DNA of 64,000 nucleotides from Chromatiaceae bacterium (GCA_024235415.1 JACKML010000003.1:334435-398434); one strand, 5' to 3'; counted from the first letter of the stretch, positions 18,046-29,145 are shown. Notes: generated by a model from the letters alone, not told the origin. Translations and numbers: made by a program.

Positions 18046-18133
18046 GAGTTGTGGGTCCTGGTTTGGAGTCGGGCGGCTTTGTGTCCCGGCATAGCACAAC
18101 TCAAAACTCACAACTCAGTACTCAAACCTCAAC
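18046..18133. repeat. Heptad ACTCANN repeat with G/T-rich complementary arm
   Basis: The 112-bp gatC-gatA gap holds five tandem 7-bp units of the form ACTCANN (18099-18133: ACTCAAA, ACTCACA, ACTCAGT, ACTCAAA, CCTCAAC). A G/T-rich stretch at 18046-18069 (GAGTTGTGGGTCC then TGGTTTGGAGT) is partly complementary to the units, so an imperfect stem-loop could form between gatC and gatA. I do not recognise it as a named element. Confidence 0.55.
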
Positions 18134-18149
18134 ACTTCCAGGCCCCTTT

Positions 18150-19607
18150 ATGGAACTGCACGAACGATCGATCGCCCAGCTGAGTGCCGGGCTGCGCAGC
18201 GGCGAGGTGTCCAGCACCGAACTTACAAAGCACATGCTGCAGCGCATCAGGATGCACGATGCGGCGCTCAACAGTTTTATCACGGTGACCGAAGAGCTGG
18301 CGCTGACGCAGGCCAAGGCAGCCGATGCGCGAATCGCCGATGGCACGGCCGGGGCGTTGACCGGTATTCCGATCGCGCACAAAGACATCTTTTGTACCCG
18401 CGATGTACGAACCAGCTGTGGCTCGCGCATGCTCAAGGACTTCGTCTCACCTTACGACGCGACCGTGGTTGAGAATCTGCAGCGTGCCGGCGTGGTCATG
18501 CTGGGCAAGACCAACATGGATGAGTTCGCAATGGGTTCCTCGAACGAGACCAGCCATTTCGGCCCGGTGCGCAATCCCTGGGACCGGGAGACCGTGCCCG
18601 GTGGTTCCTCCGGTGGTTCCGCGGCAGCGGTGGCGGCGCGCCTGTGTATCGCCGCGACCGGTACCGATACCGGTGGTTCGATCCGTCAGCCGGCAGCACT
18701 GACCGGCATCACCGGACTCAAGCCAACCTACGGACGCTGCTCGCGCTGGGGGATGATCGCGTTCGCCTCGTCACTCGACCAGGCCGGCCCGATGACCCGC
18801 AGCGCCGAAGACGCGGCGCTGATGCTGACGGGCATGGCGGGATTCGATGAGCGCGATTCGACCAGCGCGCAACGCCCTGTCGATGACTATGTGGCGGCGC
18901 TCGGCCAGGACATCCGTGGCGTACGCATCGGCATCGTCAGGGAATTCATGGGTGAGGGGCTGGATGCCGGGGTCGGCGCCTCGATCCAGGTGGCGATCGA
19001 TGAACTGAAGCGACTCGGTGCCGAGATTGTCGAGGTGAGCCTGCCGAATGCCGGCCTGTCGGTGCCGGCCTATTACGTGGTCGCACCGGCGGAGTGTTCG
19101 TCCAACCTGGCGCGTTTTGACGGCGTCCGTTACGGGCATCGCTGTGCCGCGCCGAAGGACCTCGAGGATCTGTACAAACGATCGCGCTCCGAGGGGTTTG
19201 GCCCCGAGGTGAAGCGCCGCATCATGATCGGCACCTATGCGCTGTCGGCCGGCTACTACGATGCCTACTACCTCAAGGCGCAGAAGATCCGTCAGCTGAT
19301 TGCCGACGATTTCCGCAAGGCATTCGCCGAGTGTGACGTGATCGTAGGTCCCACTGCGCCCAGCACCGCCTTCCGTATAGGGGAAAAGGCCGACGACCCG
19401 GTATCGATGTACCTGTCCGACATCTACACCATTGCGGTCAACCTCGCCGGTCTGCCCGGTATGTCGATCCCGGTCCAGCCCAGCGCCGGTATGCCGGTGG
19501 GACTGCAGCTGATCGGCGGGCTGTTCGACGAGGCGCGGCTGCTCAACGTCGCGCACCAGTTGCAGCTGGCGACGGACTGGCATCGACAGGCCCCGGCGGG
19601 GTTTTAA
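18150..19607 (+). CDS. gatA: Asp/Glu-tRNA amidotransferase subunit A
   Basis: A 485-residue amidase-signature protein that hydrolyses glutamine and channels ammonia to GatB. The catalytic Lys-Ser-Ser triad is visible: Lys78 in IPIAHKDIF, Ser153 in PGGSSGGSAAAVAA and the nucleophile Ser177 in TDTGGSIRQPA. The start ATG at 18150 matches the family N-terminus; the frame extends upstream into the intergenic heptad repeat, which is not coding. Second gene of gatCAB. Confidence 0.97.
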   Translation: MELHERSIAQLSAGLRSGEVSSTELTKHMLQRIRMHDAALNSFITVTEELALTQAKAADARIADGTAGALTGIPIAHKDIFCTRDVRTSCGSRMLKDFVSPYDATVVENLQRAGVVMLGKTNMDEFAMGSSNETSHFGPVRNPWDRETVPGGSSGGSAAAVAARLCIAATGTDTGGSIRQPAALTGITGLKPTYGRCSRWGMIAFASSLDQAGPMTRSAEDAALMLTGMAGFDERDSTSAQRPVDDYVAALGQDIRGVRIGIVREFMGEGLDAGVGASIQVAIDELKRLGAEIVEVSLPNAGLSVPAYYVVAPAECSSNLARFDGVRYGHRCAAPKDLEDLYKRSRSEGFGPEVKRRIMIGTYALSAGYYDAYYLKAQKIRQLIADDFRKAFAECDVIVGPTAPSTAFRIGEKADDPVSMYLSDIYTIAVNLAGLPGMSIPVQPSAGMPVGLQLIGGLFDEARLLNVAHQLQLATDWHRQAPAGF

Positions 19608-19684
19608 GGCGCGCGCCGGGTGCCGCTGAACAGACGCCTCGACCGCCAACTCTGACTAACGAACACGTTTCGGGAACACCAATC

Positions 19685-21127
<1,443 letters not shown>

Positions 21128-21239
21128 TTCGGCGCCCCTCGTCGTGGCGTCCGCTACCGGTCGCCGGTCCATCATGTGCACGGGGCCCGCACGCGCGCTG
21201 CCCGTCCATTAAATGCCATCACTGGCCCGGGGTTGAGCA

Positions 21240-22281
21240 GTGGCTGACGACATTCGTATCCGTGTAGCTTCGGAACCCTGATGGCGGGGCCTGGGATGAC
21301 TACGTCCTGGCGCATCCGCAGGGTACTTTTTTCCATCGCTACGGCTGGAAGCGTCTCCTGGAGGCGACCTACGGTTATCCCGGTCACTACCTGGTGGCCG
21401 AGCGCGCGCGGGCACCTGGTGCGGCGTGTTTCCGCTGGGTGAGGTCAGGCACCTGCTGTTCGGTCATTCGCTGATATGGTGCCGTTCTGCGTCTACGGTG
21501 GTGTGCTGGCGGACGACGAGCGGGTGCGCGAGGCGCTCGAGGCGCATGCAGTACAACTGGCCGAGCGCCTGGGTGTTGATCACCTCGAAGTGCGCAACGA
21601 CCATCCCGTGCGTGATGACTGGCCGCGCAAAGGCCGATCTGTACGTCACTTTCCGCCGTGAGTTGAGCGAGGACCACGAGGTCAACATGACTGCCATCCC
21701 GCGCAAGCAGCGGGCGATGGTACGCAAGGGCATCAAGGCCGGCCTGGTCGGCGAGGTCGACGACGGCATCGAGCATCTCTACCGCGCGTATTCAGAGAGC
21801 GTGCGCAATCTGGGGAACGCCGGTGTTCCCGAAGGCGCATTTCCGCGCGATCAGGGCCGAGTTCGGTGACGATGTCGATGTCGTCACCGTCAGGCACGAC
21901 GGCGAGGTGGTCGCCTCGGTGATGAATTACTACTTCCGCGACCAGGTGCTGCCTTTCTACGGTGGCGGTATCTCTGCGGCGCGTGAGCTGGCGGCCAACG
22001 ACTTCATGTACTGGGAAGTGATGCGCCGCGCGGTGGAACGTGGTTGCCGGGTGTTCGATTTCGGCCGCAGCAAGGTGGATACCGGTTCGTACAGCTTCAA
22101 GAAGCACTGGGGTTTCGAACCGCAGCCGCTGAGTTACGAATACCACCTGGTGCGTGCGACGCAGATGCCGGACCTCAATCCCAACAATCCGAAGTACCGG
22201 GTCTTCATCAATGCCTGGAAGCGACTGCCGATCGGGGTGAGTCGGTTGATCGGTCCCTGGCTGGCGAAAGGTCTGGCGTAA
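21240..22281 (+). CDS. FemAB-like acyltransferase (XrtA/PEP-CTERM type), five apparent frameshifts
   Basis: Reading through five single-base indels gives a coherent ~346-residue FemAB-family protein, of the type often linked to exosortase/PEP-CTERM exopolysaccharide loci. Recognisable pieces: HPQGTFFHRYGWKRLLE, VPFCVYGGVLADDERV, MTAIPRKQRAMVRKGIK, VFPKAHFRAIRAEFGDD and the C-terminal FDFGRSKVDTGSYSFKKHWG. Indels map near 21279 (extra T), 21402-21426 (base missing), 21475 (base missing), 21632 (extra A in AAA) and 21815 (extra A). The net correction gives a length divisible by three. Because other frameshifts in this window hit essential genes, sequence error is likelier than decay. The start GTG at 21240 is tentative. 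Confidence 0.7.
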
Positions 22282-22316
22282 CCCGAAACTCTCGCCGGCA
22301 GTCAAACGGAGCGCCG

Positions 22317-23343
22317 TCAGGCGACGTTGACGCGGTTCCTGCCCTTGTCTTTGGCCCGGTACAGCGCCTGATCGGCGCGATTCAGCAGATCCAGGATGTC
22401 TTCATCCTTGCGATACGTTGCGACCCCGGCAGACAGCGTGATCTGGCCCAGCGGCTTTTTGTTGTCGGCGCGAACCAGCTGTGCGTTGGCGACCGCCGTG
22501 CGGATCGACTCTGCCACCGCTTTGCGCGCCCTTGCTGCCGGTTGTCGGCAGCAGGACGGTGAATTCTTCGCCGCCATAGCGGGCGGCAGTGTGTTTGCCC
22601 TTGATATTCTTCTGCAGAATCTGCGAAACGAATCGGATAACACGGTCGCCGATCAGGTGACCGTGGGTGTCGTTGACCGATTTGAAATGATCGATGTCGA
22701 GCATGATGACCGAGGGTGGCTGGCCGTTTGGCATCTCCGCGACGGCCGCGTTGAGCCGGTCGATCAGTGCGAAGCGGTTGTACAGACCGGTCAAGGGGTC
22801 GGTAATCGCGCGCTGGCGCTCAACCAGCAACTGCTCCTGAAGTTCCTCGATCTCGCGCGACTTCGACTCGAAATGGTGCTGCAGGTCGCTGGTGGCATTG
22901 CGCATCGAGCAGGTTTCGATGATCAGTGTCTGCAGCATCTGGCGGATATTCGTCAGGTCATTGCTCGCGTCCACACCCTTGGCGAATCCGTCGAGGGTGC
23001 CCTCGAACGCCTGCGCATCGCTGCCGGCATCGCTCAGCGAGGTGCCGACATCGAACAGGATCTTGTTGAGGTTGCTACGCACCTGCTCGATATTGCCGAT
23101 GTTGTGTTCTGCGACGTATTGGCGATGGAGCCGGCTGCACACTACCGCGGTGAACGCGGCGTTTTCTGCGATCAGGCGGTCGATCTCGGTCTTCAGTTCC
23201 GGATTTTCGCCGCTGACATAGGTATACCAGACCGTGTAGTTGTGCGGGGTCGGCGGTATCTCGTGGCGCGACATCAGTGGGACGGCCAAGCGCAACAACT
23301 CGGCCGCAGTGTCGGCGGTCGCGTCGTGAGCAATGGCACTCAT
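22317..23343 (-). CDS. Diguanylate cyclase (GGDEF), one apparent frameshift
   Basis: About 341 residues after correcting one extra base near 22534 (GGG run). The N-terminal ~165 residues are helical with no recognised sensor domain and no membrane span; a short coiled coil (SREIEELQEQLLVERQR) leads to the GGDEF domain starting TDPLTGLYNR. The active-site motif is GGEEF at 257-261. The inhibitory I-site RxxD just upstream is absent (KGKH there). The protein would make cyclic di-GMP and is predicted cytoplasmic. Start at 23343, an ATG preceded by GGGAATTAGA. Confidence 0.8.
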
Positions 23344-23429
23344 TCTAATTCCCTTGGCCGTATTTGGGCTGTCGTCACAGCCCTTCGATGTGGTATCGGT
23401 CGATGCCGGCCGGGACTTTAGGGCGGTTT

Positions 23430-24042
23430 TCAGCCGGGTCGCACGGGGCGTTTCGGCCAGTGCAACCGTATACTGCCGTCCCTGCTTGATTTTCTGGTGA
23501 TTGCCGAAGACCTCCTCAAAGGCGCGCGCAATGAACTGGCGCAGGCCGCTGATCACCACCACGTAGAAAGCGTCCACCCGGCTCCAGGCGCTCGCGGATG
23601 TCGTGAAAGAACAGGTAGTAATGTTCCTTGCTGGTCTTCGCCGGCAGATTGGTCACCGCCAGCGTGAAAGACTGTGGCGGTACATGACGAAGGCCATCAC
23701 TCAACATCGCGTGCGCATTGTCGATGTGGTTCCGCCGGGCATTGGCGTTCGCGTACTCGACGGCCACGAAGTCCTTGTCGACCATCAGGCAGTGCCCGCG
23801 TGGCGCGGCCCGGGCGATCGCCAGGCCAAGCGGGCCGTAACCACAGCCGAGGTCGATCGCGCGCTCGTCCGGCCTCACCTCCAGGTGGTCGAGCAGCAGG
23901 CGTGTCCCTCGTCAATCGCTTTGGGCGAAAACAGTCCCCAGGTGGTGTGGAAGGTCAGCTGATGCCCGAGCAGGGTGTCGCTGAACACGATGTCCTGGCG
24001 CAGGCGTTCGATTTCAAAGGGTGGTCTGGTGTTCTTTGTCAT
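23430..24042 (-). CDS. RsmC-like class I SAM methyltransferase, three apparent frameshifts
   Basis: Corrected length is about 203 residues. The N-terminus (TRPPFEIERLRQDIVFSDTL, TTWGLFSPKAIDEG) precedes a SAM-binding motif AIDLGCGYGPLGLAIARAAP, and the catalytic-type motif is NLPAKTSKEHYY (an NPP-like position). This resembles the MTS family including the 16S rRNA m2G methyltransferase RsmC, though shorter than E. coli RsmC. A base is missing near 23903, one is extra near 23567, and an overcall in the G run at 23445-23448 would restore a stop at 23430-23432; with those changes the length is divisible by three. The start ATG overlaps the yqiA stop (ATGA). Confidence 0.68.
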
Positions 24043-24610
24043 GGTGCGTTCGTCGGATAGACGCAGCCAATCGGCGATGCGTGGGAGGTGGTGGGCGAAA
24101 CCTCGAAGCGGTGGCTGCCACCGGGCATGCTCAGCACATCCTTGCCGGCATAGAACGCTTCGGCGCGGCGGAAATCGAGAACCTCATCGCCCTGCTGCAG
24201 CAATACCAGGTAGCGCTCGTCTGCTGCCAGCTGCTTTCGCTGCAGCCGGGCCAGTGCCGGCAGGAAATCCGCGCCGACATCGAAAGCGGCGCCGTCACAC
24301 CAGCGTGTCTGCGCCCCGAGGTGATCGGCGAGCAATTCATGGGGCCGCACGACCGGGTTGATCAGCACCGCGGGCAGCCGTGTTGCTGCGTTCAGGCAGG
24401 TGGCATAGAAGCCGCCCAGTGAGGAACCGACCAGGGCGTCGACGGGGTGACGCCGGAGCAGGCCCCGCAGGGTGTCCATTGCGCGGTCGGGGTGAAACGG
24501 CAGGTCGGGCGCGAGGACGCGTTCAACACCGAAATGGCGGCGCAGTTGCAGGGATTTTCTCCCCAGCCGCAGCTGCCGAACCCGTGGATGAACAGGATCA
24601 TCGCTGACAT
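24039..24610 (-). CDS. yqiA: YqiA-like alpha/beta-hydrolase esterase, one apparent frameshift
   Basis: About 190 residues after restoring one missing base in the A run at 24555-24558. The N-terminus MILFIHGFGSC is the oxyanion-hole region; the nucleophile elbow is GSSLGGFYAT, and the C-terminus has QGDEVLDFRRAEAF (acid) and PGGSHRFE (histidine). YqiA-family proteins are small esterases found in gammaproteobacteria; the natural substrate is unknown. It overlaps moeB by 13 bp and the methyltransferase by ATGA, so these are one operon. Confidence 0.77.
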
Positions 24611-25336
24611 ACCGGGCAGGCCGGGTCTGCGCGCAGGCGCAGTTCGCGCCATTGCAACCGCAGGGCGTCTAGCATCAGCAGGCGGCCGCCGAGCGACTCA
24701 CCAATACCGCTGAGCAGCTTGATGGCCTCAACGGCCTGCATCGCTCCGATGATGCCGACCAGCGGCGCGATCACCCCGTTTTCGCTGCAGCGCAGTTCTT
24801 CCTCGCCATCCTCGGCGTACAGACAGCGATAGCAGGGCCGCCGGGCGGCCGTCGAATACCGTGATCTGGCCGTCCCAGCGGATGGCGGCACCGGATACCA
24901 ATGGCGTATGCAGCGCCTGGCACGCCTCGTTGAGGGAGAATCGGGTGGCGAAGTTGTCGCTGCAGTCCAGTACCACGTCCGCGGCCTCGACCGCCGAGCG
25001 CAACGCCGCTCCATGCAGGCGCATGTCGCGCAGTACGAGATGGGTGGTTGGATTCAGCGCCTGCAGGGTGAGCTGGGCAGAGCGGGTCTTCGGCATGCCG
25101 ATATGGCGGCTGCTGTGCAGCACCTGGCGCTGCAGGTTGCTCAGGTCCACCTCGTCGTCGTCCACCAGCTCCAGGGTGCCGACGCCGGCCGCGGCCAGAT
25201 ACATGGCCGCAGGTGAACCCAGACCGCCCAGGCCTATGATCAGTGCCCGGGCACCGCGCAGGCGTTGCTGGCCTTCGATCCCGAATTCCGGGAGCATGAT
25301 CTGGCGGCTGTAACGCAACAGTTCATCGTCTTCCAT
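24598..25336 (-). CDS. moeB: MoeB/ThiF-type sulfur-carrier adenylyltransferase, one apparent frameshift
   Basis: About 245 residues after removing one extra base near 24840. It adenylates the C-terminus of MoaD- or ThiS-type sulfur carriers. Visible: RYSRQIMLPEFG, nucleotide-binding IGLGGLGSPAAMYLAAAGVG, DDDEVDLSNLQRQ, DCSDNFATRF and the zinc-binding CxxC pairs (PCYRCLY and ACPVCQR). Position downstream of prmC is the usual gammaproteobacterial hemA-prfA-prmC-moeB order, favouring MoeB over ThiF. There is no C-terminal rhodanese domain. Confidence 0.85.
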
Positions 25337-25401
25337 CGGGAGGTTGCAGCATCTTGAATGAGTGGTTCGTGGCTGGCGGCCGGCGAGCGGCAAACGCCGG
25401 G

Positions 25402-25812
25402 TCAGAGGTAACGCCGCCAATGCTCCGGCCGGTCGTCCTGGCAGCCATGATCGCGCTTGCGATAACGATTCACGAACACCTTCTGTGTGCAGTTGCTCTC
25501 GCCCTTGGCGCAACCCAGGTTGGCACGCTGCGTCTCTTCGGTGTAGTGGAACAGGGCGCGACGGATCTTGTACTTCAGTCGGTTGTCGAGATGGAAGCCG
25601 TTTTGCTCCAGCAATGCCTCGATATCGGCCAGGCACACCACGAGCAGGTGGTAATGCACTTCGATCAGCCCGGTACTGAGGGTCTCGACGTGCCGGACAC
25701 CGTCGACTTCGACCAGCAGTGCGGCCGCCGATCCCGCCTGATCGGGATCCGGGTGCAGGGTGCAAAACGCGATCTCGCGTCTCTTGAACAGGCTGTCGCC
25801 TTGCGTTTCCAT
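25402..25812 (-). CDS. Conserved-looking hypothetical protein, 136 aa
   Basis: I do not recognise this gene. It encodes 136 residues beginning METQGDSLFKRREIAF. A central section (VRHVETLSTGLIEVHYHLL, then CLADIEALLEQNGFHLDN) has a beta-alpha-beta pattern like a heavy-metal-associated or ACT-like ferredoxin fold, but without the CxxC of metal-binding members. The tail carries CAKGESNC and a basic, aromatic end (RPEHWRRYL). It lies between prmC and moeB on the same strand and so is probably co-transcribed. The frame is open upstream to 25926, so the start is uncertain. Confidence 0.6.
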   Translation of the reverse strand: METQGDSLFKRREIAFCTLHPDPDQAGSAAALLVEVDGVRHVETLSTGLIEVHYHLLVVCLADIEALLEQNGFHLDNRLKYKIRRALFHYTEETQRANLGCAKGESNCTQKVFVNRYRKRDHGCQDDRPEHWRRYL

Positions 25813-25885
25813 GGGGGCAATGCTGTGCTGAAAGGCCGTATCGGTCAAGGGGATTACCCCGTACCCGGTTGTGCGCCCGGGCTGC

Positions 25886-26719
25886 GAATCGGCCGCCGCA
25901 ATGGCGGTTATGCCCTGCCAGATCACGCTGTGAACTCACCTGGTCGAACCCGCGCTGGCGCAGCAGTGCGGCCACCTGGTCGCCTTGGTCTGCGCCGTGC
26001 TCCAGCCACAGCCAGGCGCCGGGTGGGAGATACGCGGGTGCGGTGTCGATGATGTGTCGAATCGCGTCCAGCCCGTCGGTCCCCGATACCAGTGCCTGTG
26101 ATGGTTCAAAGCGCAGGTCGCCACGTTCCAGGTGGCGGTCGCCGATGGCGATATAAGGCGGATTGCTCAGGATCAGGTCGAAGCGCGGCTGCGTGGGCAG
26201 TGCGGCGAACCAGTCGCTCAGCAGGAACTCGATGTGGCCCAGCCCGAGGTAGTGGGCGTTGCGCCGCGCAATATCGAGCGCGCCGGCCGAGGCATCGACT
26301 GCGGTGATCTGCCAGTCCCTGCGTTCGGCGGCGAGGGCCAGCGCGATTGCGCCGCTGCCGGTACCAAGGTCCAGCACCCGCGCGCGCGGCGGCAGGTCGA
26401 GTCCGAGGGCAATCTCGATCAGGTGCTCAGTCTCCGGTCGCGGTACCAGGGTGTCGCGGCTGACGCCAAGACGCAGTGACCAGAACTCACGTTCGCCAGT
26501 CAGGTGGGCGATCGGGTGCCCGGCAGCGCGCTGTGCAACCAGCTGCTCGAATTGCAGGACCTGTTGCGCATCGGGGACATGCTCAGGCCAGCCGTAAAGC
26601 CAGCTGCGGTCACGGCCCAACACGTGCGCCAGCAGCACCTGGCTGTCGAGTAGCGCGTCGTCCGAGCTTGTCTCCAGTGTCTTGCGTGCGCGGTCCAGCA
26701 GCTCGCGCAGCGTATTCAT
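25886..26719 (-). CDS. prmC: Release-factor glutamine methyltransferase PrmC (stop not resolved)
   Basis: The conserved part is about 278 residues. It N5-methylates the Gln of the GGQ motif in release factors. Signatures: PRPETEHLIE, the SAM-binding VLDLGTGSGAIALALA, and the catalytic NPPY in LILSNPPYIAIGD. The family normally ends just after the GGR-like motif seen at 25886-25895, but no in-frame stop follows; the frame stays open through the next gene and into moeB. That is best explained by an indel near the 3' end rather than a true fusion. The start ATG overlaps the prfA stop (ATGA). Confidence 0.88.
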
Positions 26720-27795
26720 TCGGCGCCGAGGGCCGCCAGCTGTTCGGCCTGGTACTCGTGGGTCAAGGGGTCGAGCAACTGGTCCAGAGCGCCTTCCATG
26801 ATCTCGTCGAGCTTGTACAACGTCAGGTTGATGCGATGATCGGTGAGCCGGTTCTGCGGAAAGTTGTAGGTGCGGATGCGTTCGGAGCGATCGCCGCTAC
26901 CGACCTGCAGGCGCCGGTCTTCGGCGCGGCTGGCTGCGGCACTGGCGCGTGCAGCGGCCAGCAGGCGCGACTGCAGCAGCGACATCGCACGTGCCTTGTT
27001 CTTGTGTTGCGAGCGTTCGTCCTGGCATTCGACCACGACGCCGGTGGGCAGATGGGTGATGCGCACCGCTGAATCCGTGGTATTGACGTGCTGGCCTCCG
27101 GCCCCGGACGAGCGGTAGGTGTCGATGCGCAGGTCGTTGGGATTGATATCGAACTCATCGACGGCCTCGGCCTCGGGCAGCACTGCGACGGTGCAGGCCG
27201 ATGTGTGAATGCGGCCTTGTGCCTCGGTCTCCGGGACGCGCTGCACGCGGTGTGCACCGGATTCGAATTTCAGTCGCGAGTAGACGTCTGCGCCAATGAT
27301 TCTAACGACCACCTCCTTGTAGCCGCCGTGTTCACCGATACTCTCGCTGATCATCTCGGTCTTCCAGCGCCTGCGCTCGGCGTAACGCAGGTACATGCGC
27401 AGCAGGTCGCCGGCGAACAGCGCAGCCTCGGCACCACCGGTGCCGGCCCGCACCTCGAGATAGATGTTGCGCTCGTCGTTAGGGTCGCGTGGCAGCAGCA
27501 GGCGTTGTAGCTCGGGCTCCAGTTCACGCAGCGTGGCACGCGCATCCTCGCAGGCGTCCTCGGCGAGCTCGGCCATTTCCGGATCGGCCAACATGGCCTC
27601 GGCACTGCGCAGTTCATCCTCGGTGCCGGCATAACGCTGATAGCACTGGCCGACGGGTTCGAGTTGCGCGTACTCGCGGCTGAGGTCGCGAAAGCGGTTG
27701 GTATCGGCCTGCACGTCCGGGTCGGTGAGGAGTACGGCAATTTCCTGGAAACGCTCGCTGATCTGTTCGAGTTTGTGGCGGATACTGGATTTCAT
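26716..27795 (-). CDS. prfA: Peptide chain release factor 1
   Basis: A 359-residue RF1 that ends translation at UAA and UAG. The tripeptide stop-codon recognition site PxT appears as PET in QRVPETEAQGRIHTSA, and the catalytic GGQ is in SSGAGGQHVNTTDSAVR. The Gln there is the substrate of the adjacent PrmC. The start ATG at 27795 gives the family N-terminus MKSSIRHKLEQISERF; a longer in-frame start has no support. Confidence 0.97.
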   Translation of the reverse strand: MKSSIRHKLEQISERFQEIAVLLTDPDVQADTNRFRDLSREYAQLEPVGQCYQRYAGTEDELRSAEAMLADPEMAELAEDACEDARATLRELEPELQRLLLPRDPNDERNIYLEVRAGTGGAEAALFAGDLLRMYLRYAERRRWKTEMISESIGEHGGYKEVVVRIIGADVYSRLKFESGAHRVQRVPETEAQGRIHTSACTVAVLPEAEAVDEFDINPNDLRIDTYRSSGAGGQHVNTTDSAVRITHLPTGVVVECQDERSQHKNKARAMSLLQSRLLAAARASAAASRAEDRRLQVGSGDRSERIRTYNFPQNRLTDHRINLTLYKLDEIMEGALDQLLDPLTHEYQAEQLAALGAE

Positions 27796-27873
27796 CGTCA
27801 ATGGCTGTCGCCGGGTGGGTGAAACGGGGCATGGATCCGCCACGCCGATTGGCGTGGCGCTGTGTGCAGCCTG

Positions 27874-29145
27874 CTAGTGCTTGCCGGTATCGCCGTGGCC
27901 GAGCTGAAACAGGGCGTTGGCCGCCTCGAGCAGTTCGTGCCGGCCGGTGCTGCCGGCCTCGCGCAGCTGGGTGCTCGGTGTGTGCAGCAGCTTGTTGGTC
28001 AGGGCCTGGGCGAGGAAGTTCAGCGCCTCTTCGGGCGGCTTGCCCGACTCGACCATGCGCAGTGCCTTGGCCAGTACCTCGTCACGGATCTCGCAGGCCT
28101 GGCGGCGATAGTCCTGGATCAGCCCTACCGCATCGAGCGAGCGCATCCAGGCAATGAAGTCGTCGACCTGGAACTGGATGATCTCTTTCGCCTGTTCGGC
28201 CGCCTCCTGACGCGAACGCAGATTGCCCTGGATCACCTCGTCGAGGTCGTCGACGGTGTACAGGTAGACGTCCTCGAGATCGGCCACCTCGGCCTCGATG
28301 TCGCGTGGTACCGCAATGTCGACCATGAAGATCGGCTGGTGACGCCGCCGCTTCAACGCGCTTTCCACGGTGCCCTTGCCAAGGATGGGTACCGGGCTGG
28401 CGGTCGATGCGATCACGATGTCGGCGTCGGCCAGATGCGAGGGGATTTCCGTGAGGCTGATAGCGTAGGCATCGAATTGCTCGGCCAGTTCCTGCGCACG
28501 AGCAATGGTCCGGTTGGCGACGATGATGCGCCCGATGCCGTTCTGTACCAGGTGTCGCGCGGCGAGCTCGATGGTCTCGCCGGCGCCGATCAGCATCGCG
28601 GTCTGCTGGGACAGATCGGAAAAGATCTGGCGTGCCAGGCTGACTGCGGCAAACGCGACCGATACCGGGCTGTCGCCGATCGCGGTATCCGTGCGCACCC
28701 GCTTGGCGGTGGAGAACGCGTGCTGGAAGAGCCGGGTCAGCATCTTGCCGCAGCGTCCGGCGTCGCTCGCTGTCTGAAAGGCGCTTTTGACCTGACCCAG
28801 AATCTGCGGCTCGCCGAGCACCAGGGAGTCGAGGCCGCTGGCGACCGACAGCAGGTGGTCGATCACACGGCGTCCTTCGTAGGCGTACAGGTAGGGCGCG
28901 ATGTCCTCAACCGCCAGCCCGTGGAACCCGGCCAGCCACTCGCGGGTCAACTCGATTGAATCGTCGCTCGCGTGACAGTACAGCTCGGTACGGTTGCAGG
29001 TCGACAGGATGACGGCCTCGTGCACGCCCGGCAGCTCGGTCAGGCTGCGCAGCGCTGCCACGACGATATCTGGCCCGAACGTGATGCGTTCGCGGATACT
29101 AACCGGGGCGGTCGTATGGTTGAGTCCGATGGCGAGCAGCGGCAT
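27874..29145 (-). CDS. hemA: Glutamyl-tRNA reductase
   Basis: A 423-residue enzyme that reduces Glu-tRNA to glutamate-1-semialdehyde, the first step of C5 tetrapyrrole synthesis. The nucleophile is Cys50 in ILSTCNRTELY; GLNHTTAPV is the family N-terminus; LVLGEPQILGQVKSAF and the NADPH-domain glycine motif LIGAGETIELAARHL follow, with a C-terminal dimerisation helix bundle. The ATG at 29145 was chosen because the family begins at this Met. It is divergent from the TPR lipoprotein gene. Confidence 0.97.
   Translation of the reverse strand: MPLLAIGLNHTTAPVSIRERITFGPDIVVAALRSLTELPGVHEAVILSTCNRTELYCHASDDSIELTREWLAGFHGLAVEDIAPYLYAYEGRRVIDHLLSVASGLDSLVLGEPQILGQVKSAFQTASDAGRCGKMLTRLFQHAFSTAKRVRTDTAIGDSPVSVAFAAVSLARQIFSDLSQQTAMLIGAGETIELAARHLVQNGIGRIIVANRTIARAQELAEQFDAYAISLTEIPSHLADADIVIASTASPVPILGKGTVESALKRRRHQPIFMVDIAVPRDIEAEVADLEDVYLYTVDDLDEVIQGNLRSRQEAAEQAKEIIQFQVDDFIAWMRSLDAVGLIQDYRRQACEIRDEVLAKALRMVESGKPPEEALNFLAQALTNKLLHTPSTQLREAGSTGRHELLEAANALFQLGHGDTGKH

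Noticed and set aside
18099..18133. Short tandem units as a CRISPR array
   Set aside because: Seven-base units without spacers and no cas genes nearby.
21240..22281. FemAB-like gene as a decayed pseudogene
   Set aside because: All five lesions are single-base indels with an intact protein in between, and essential ribosomal genes in this window carry the same kind of lesion.
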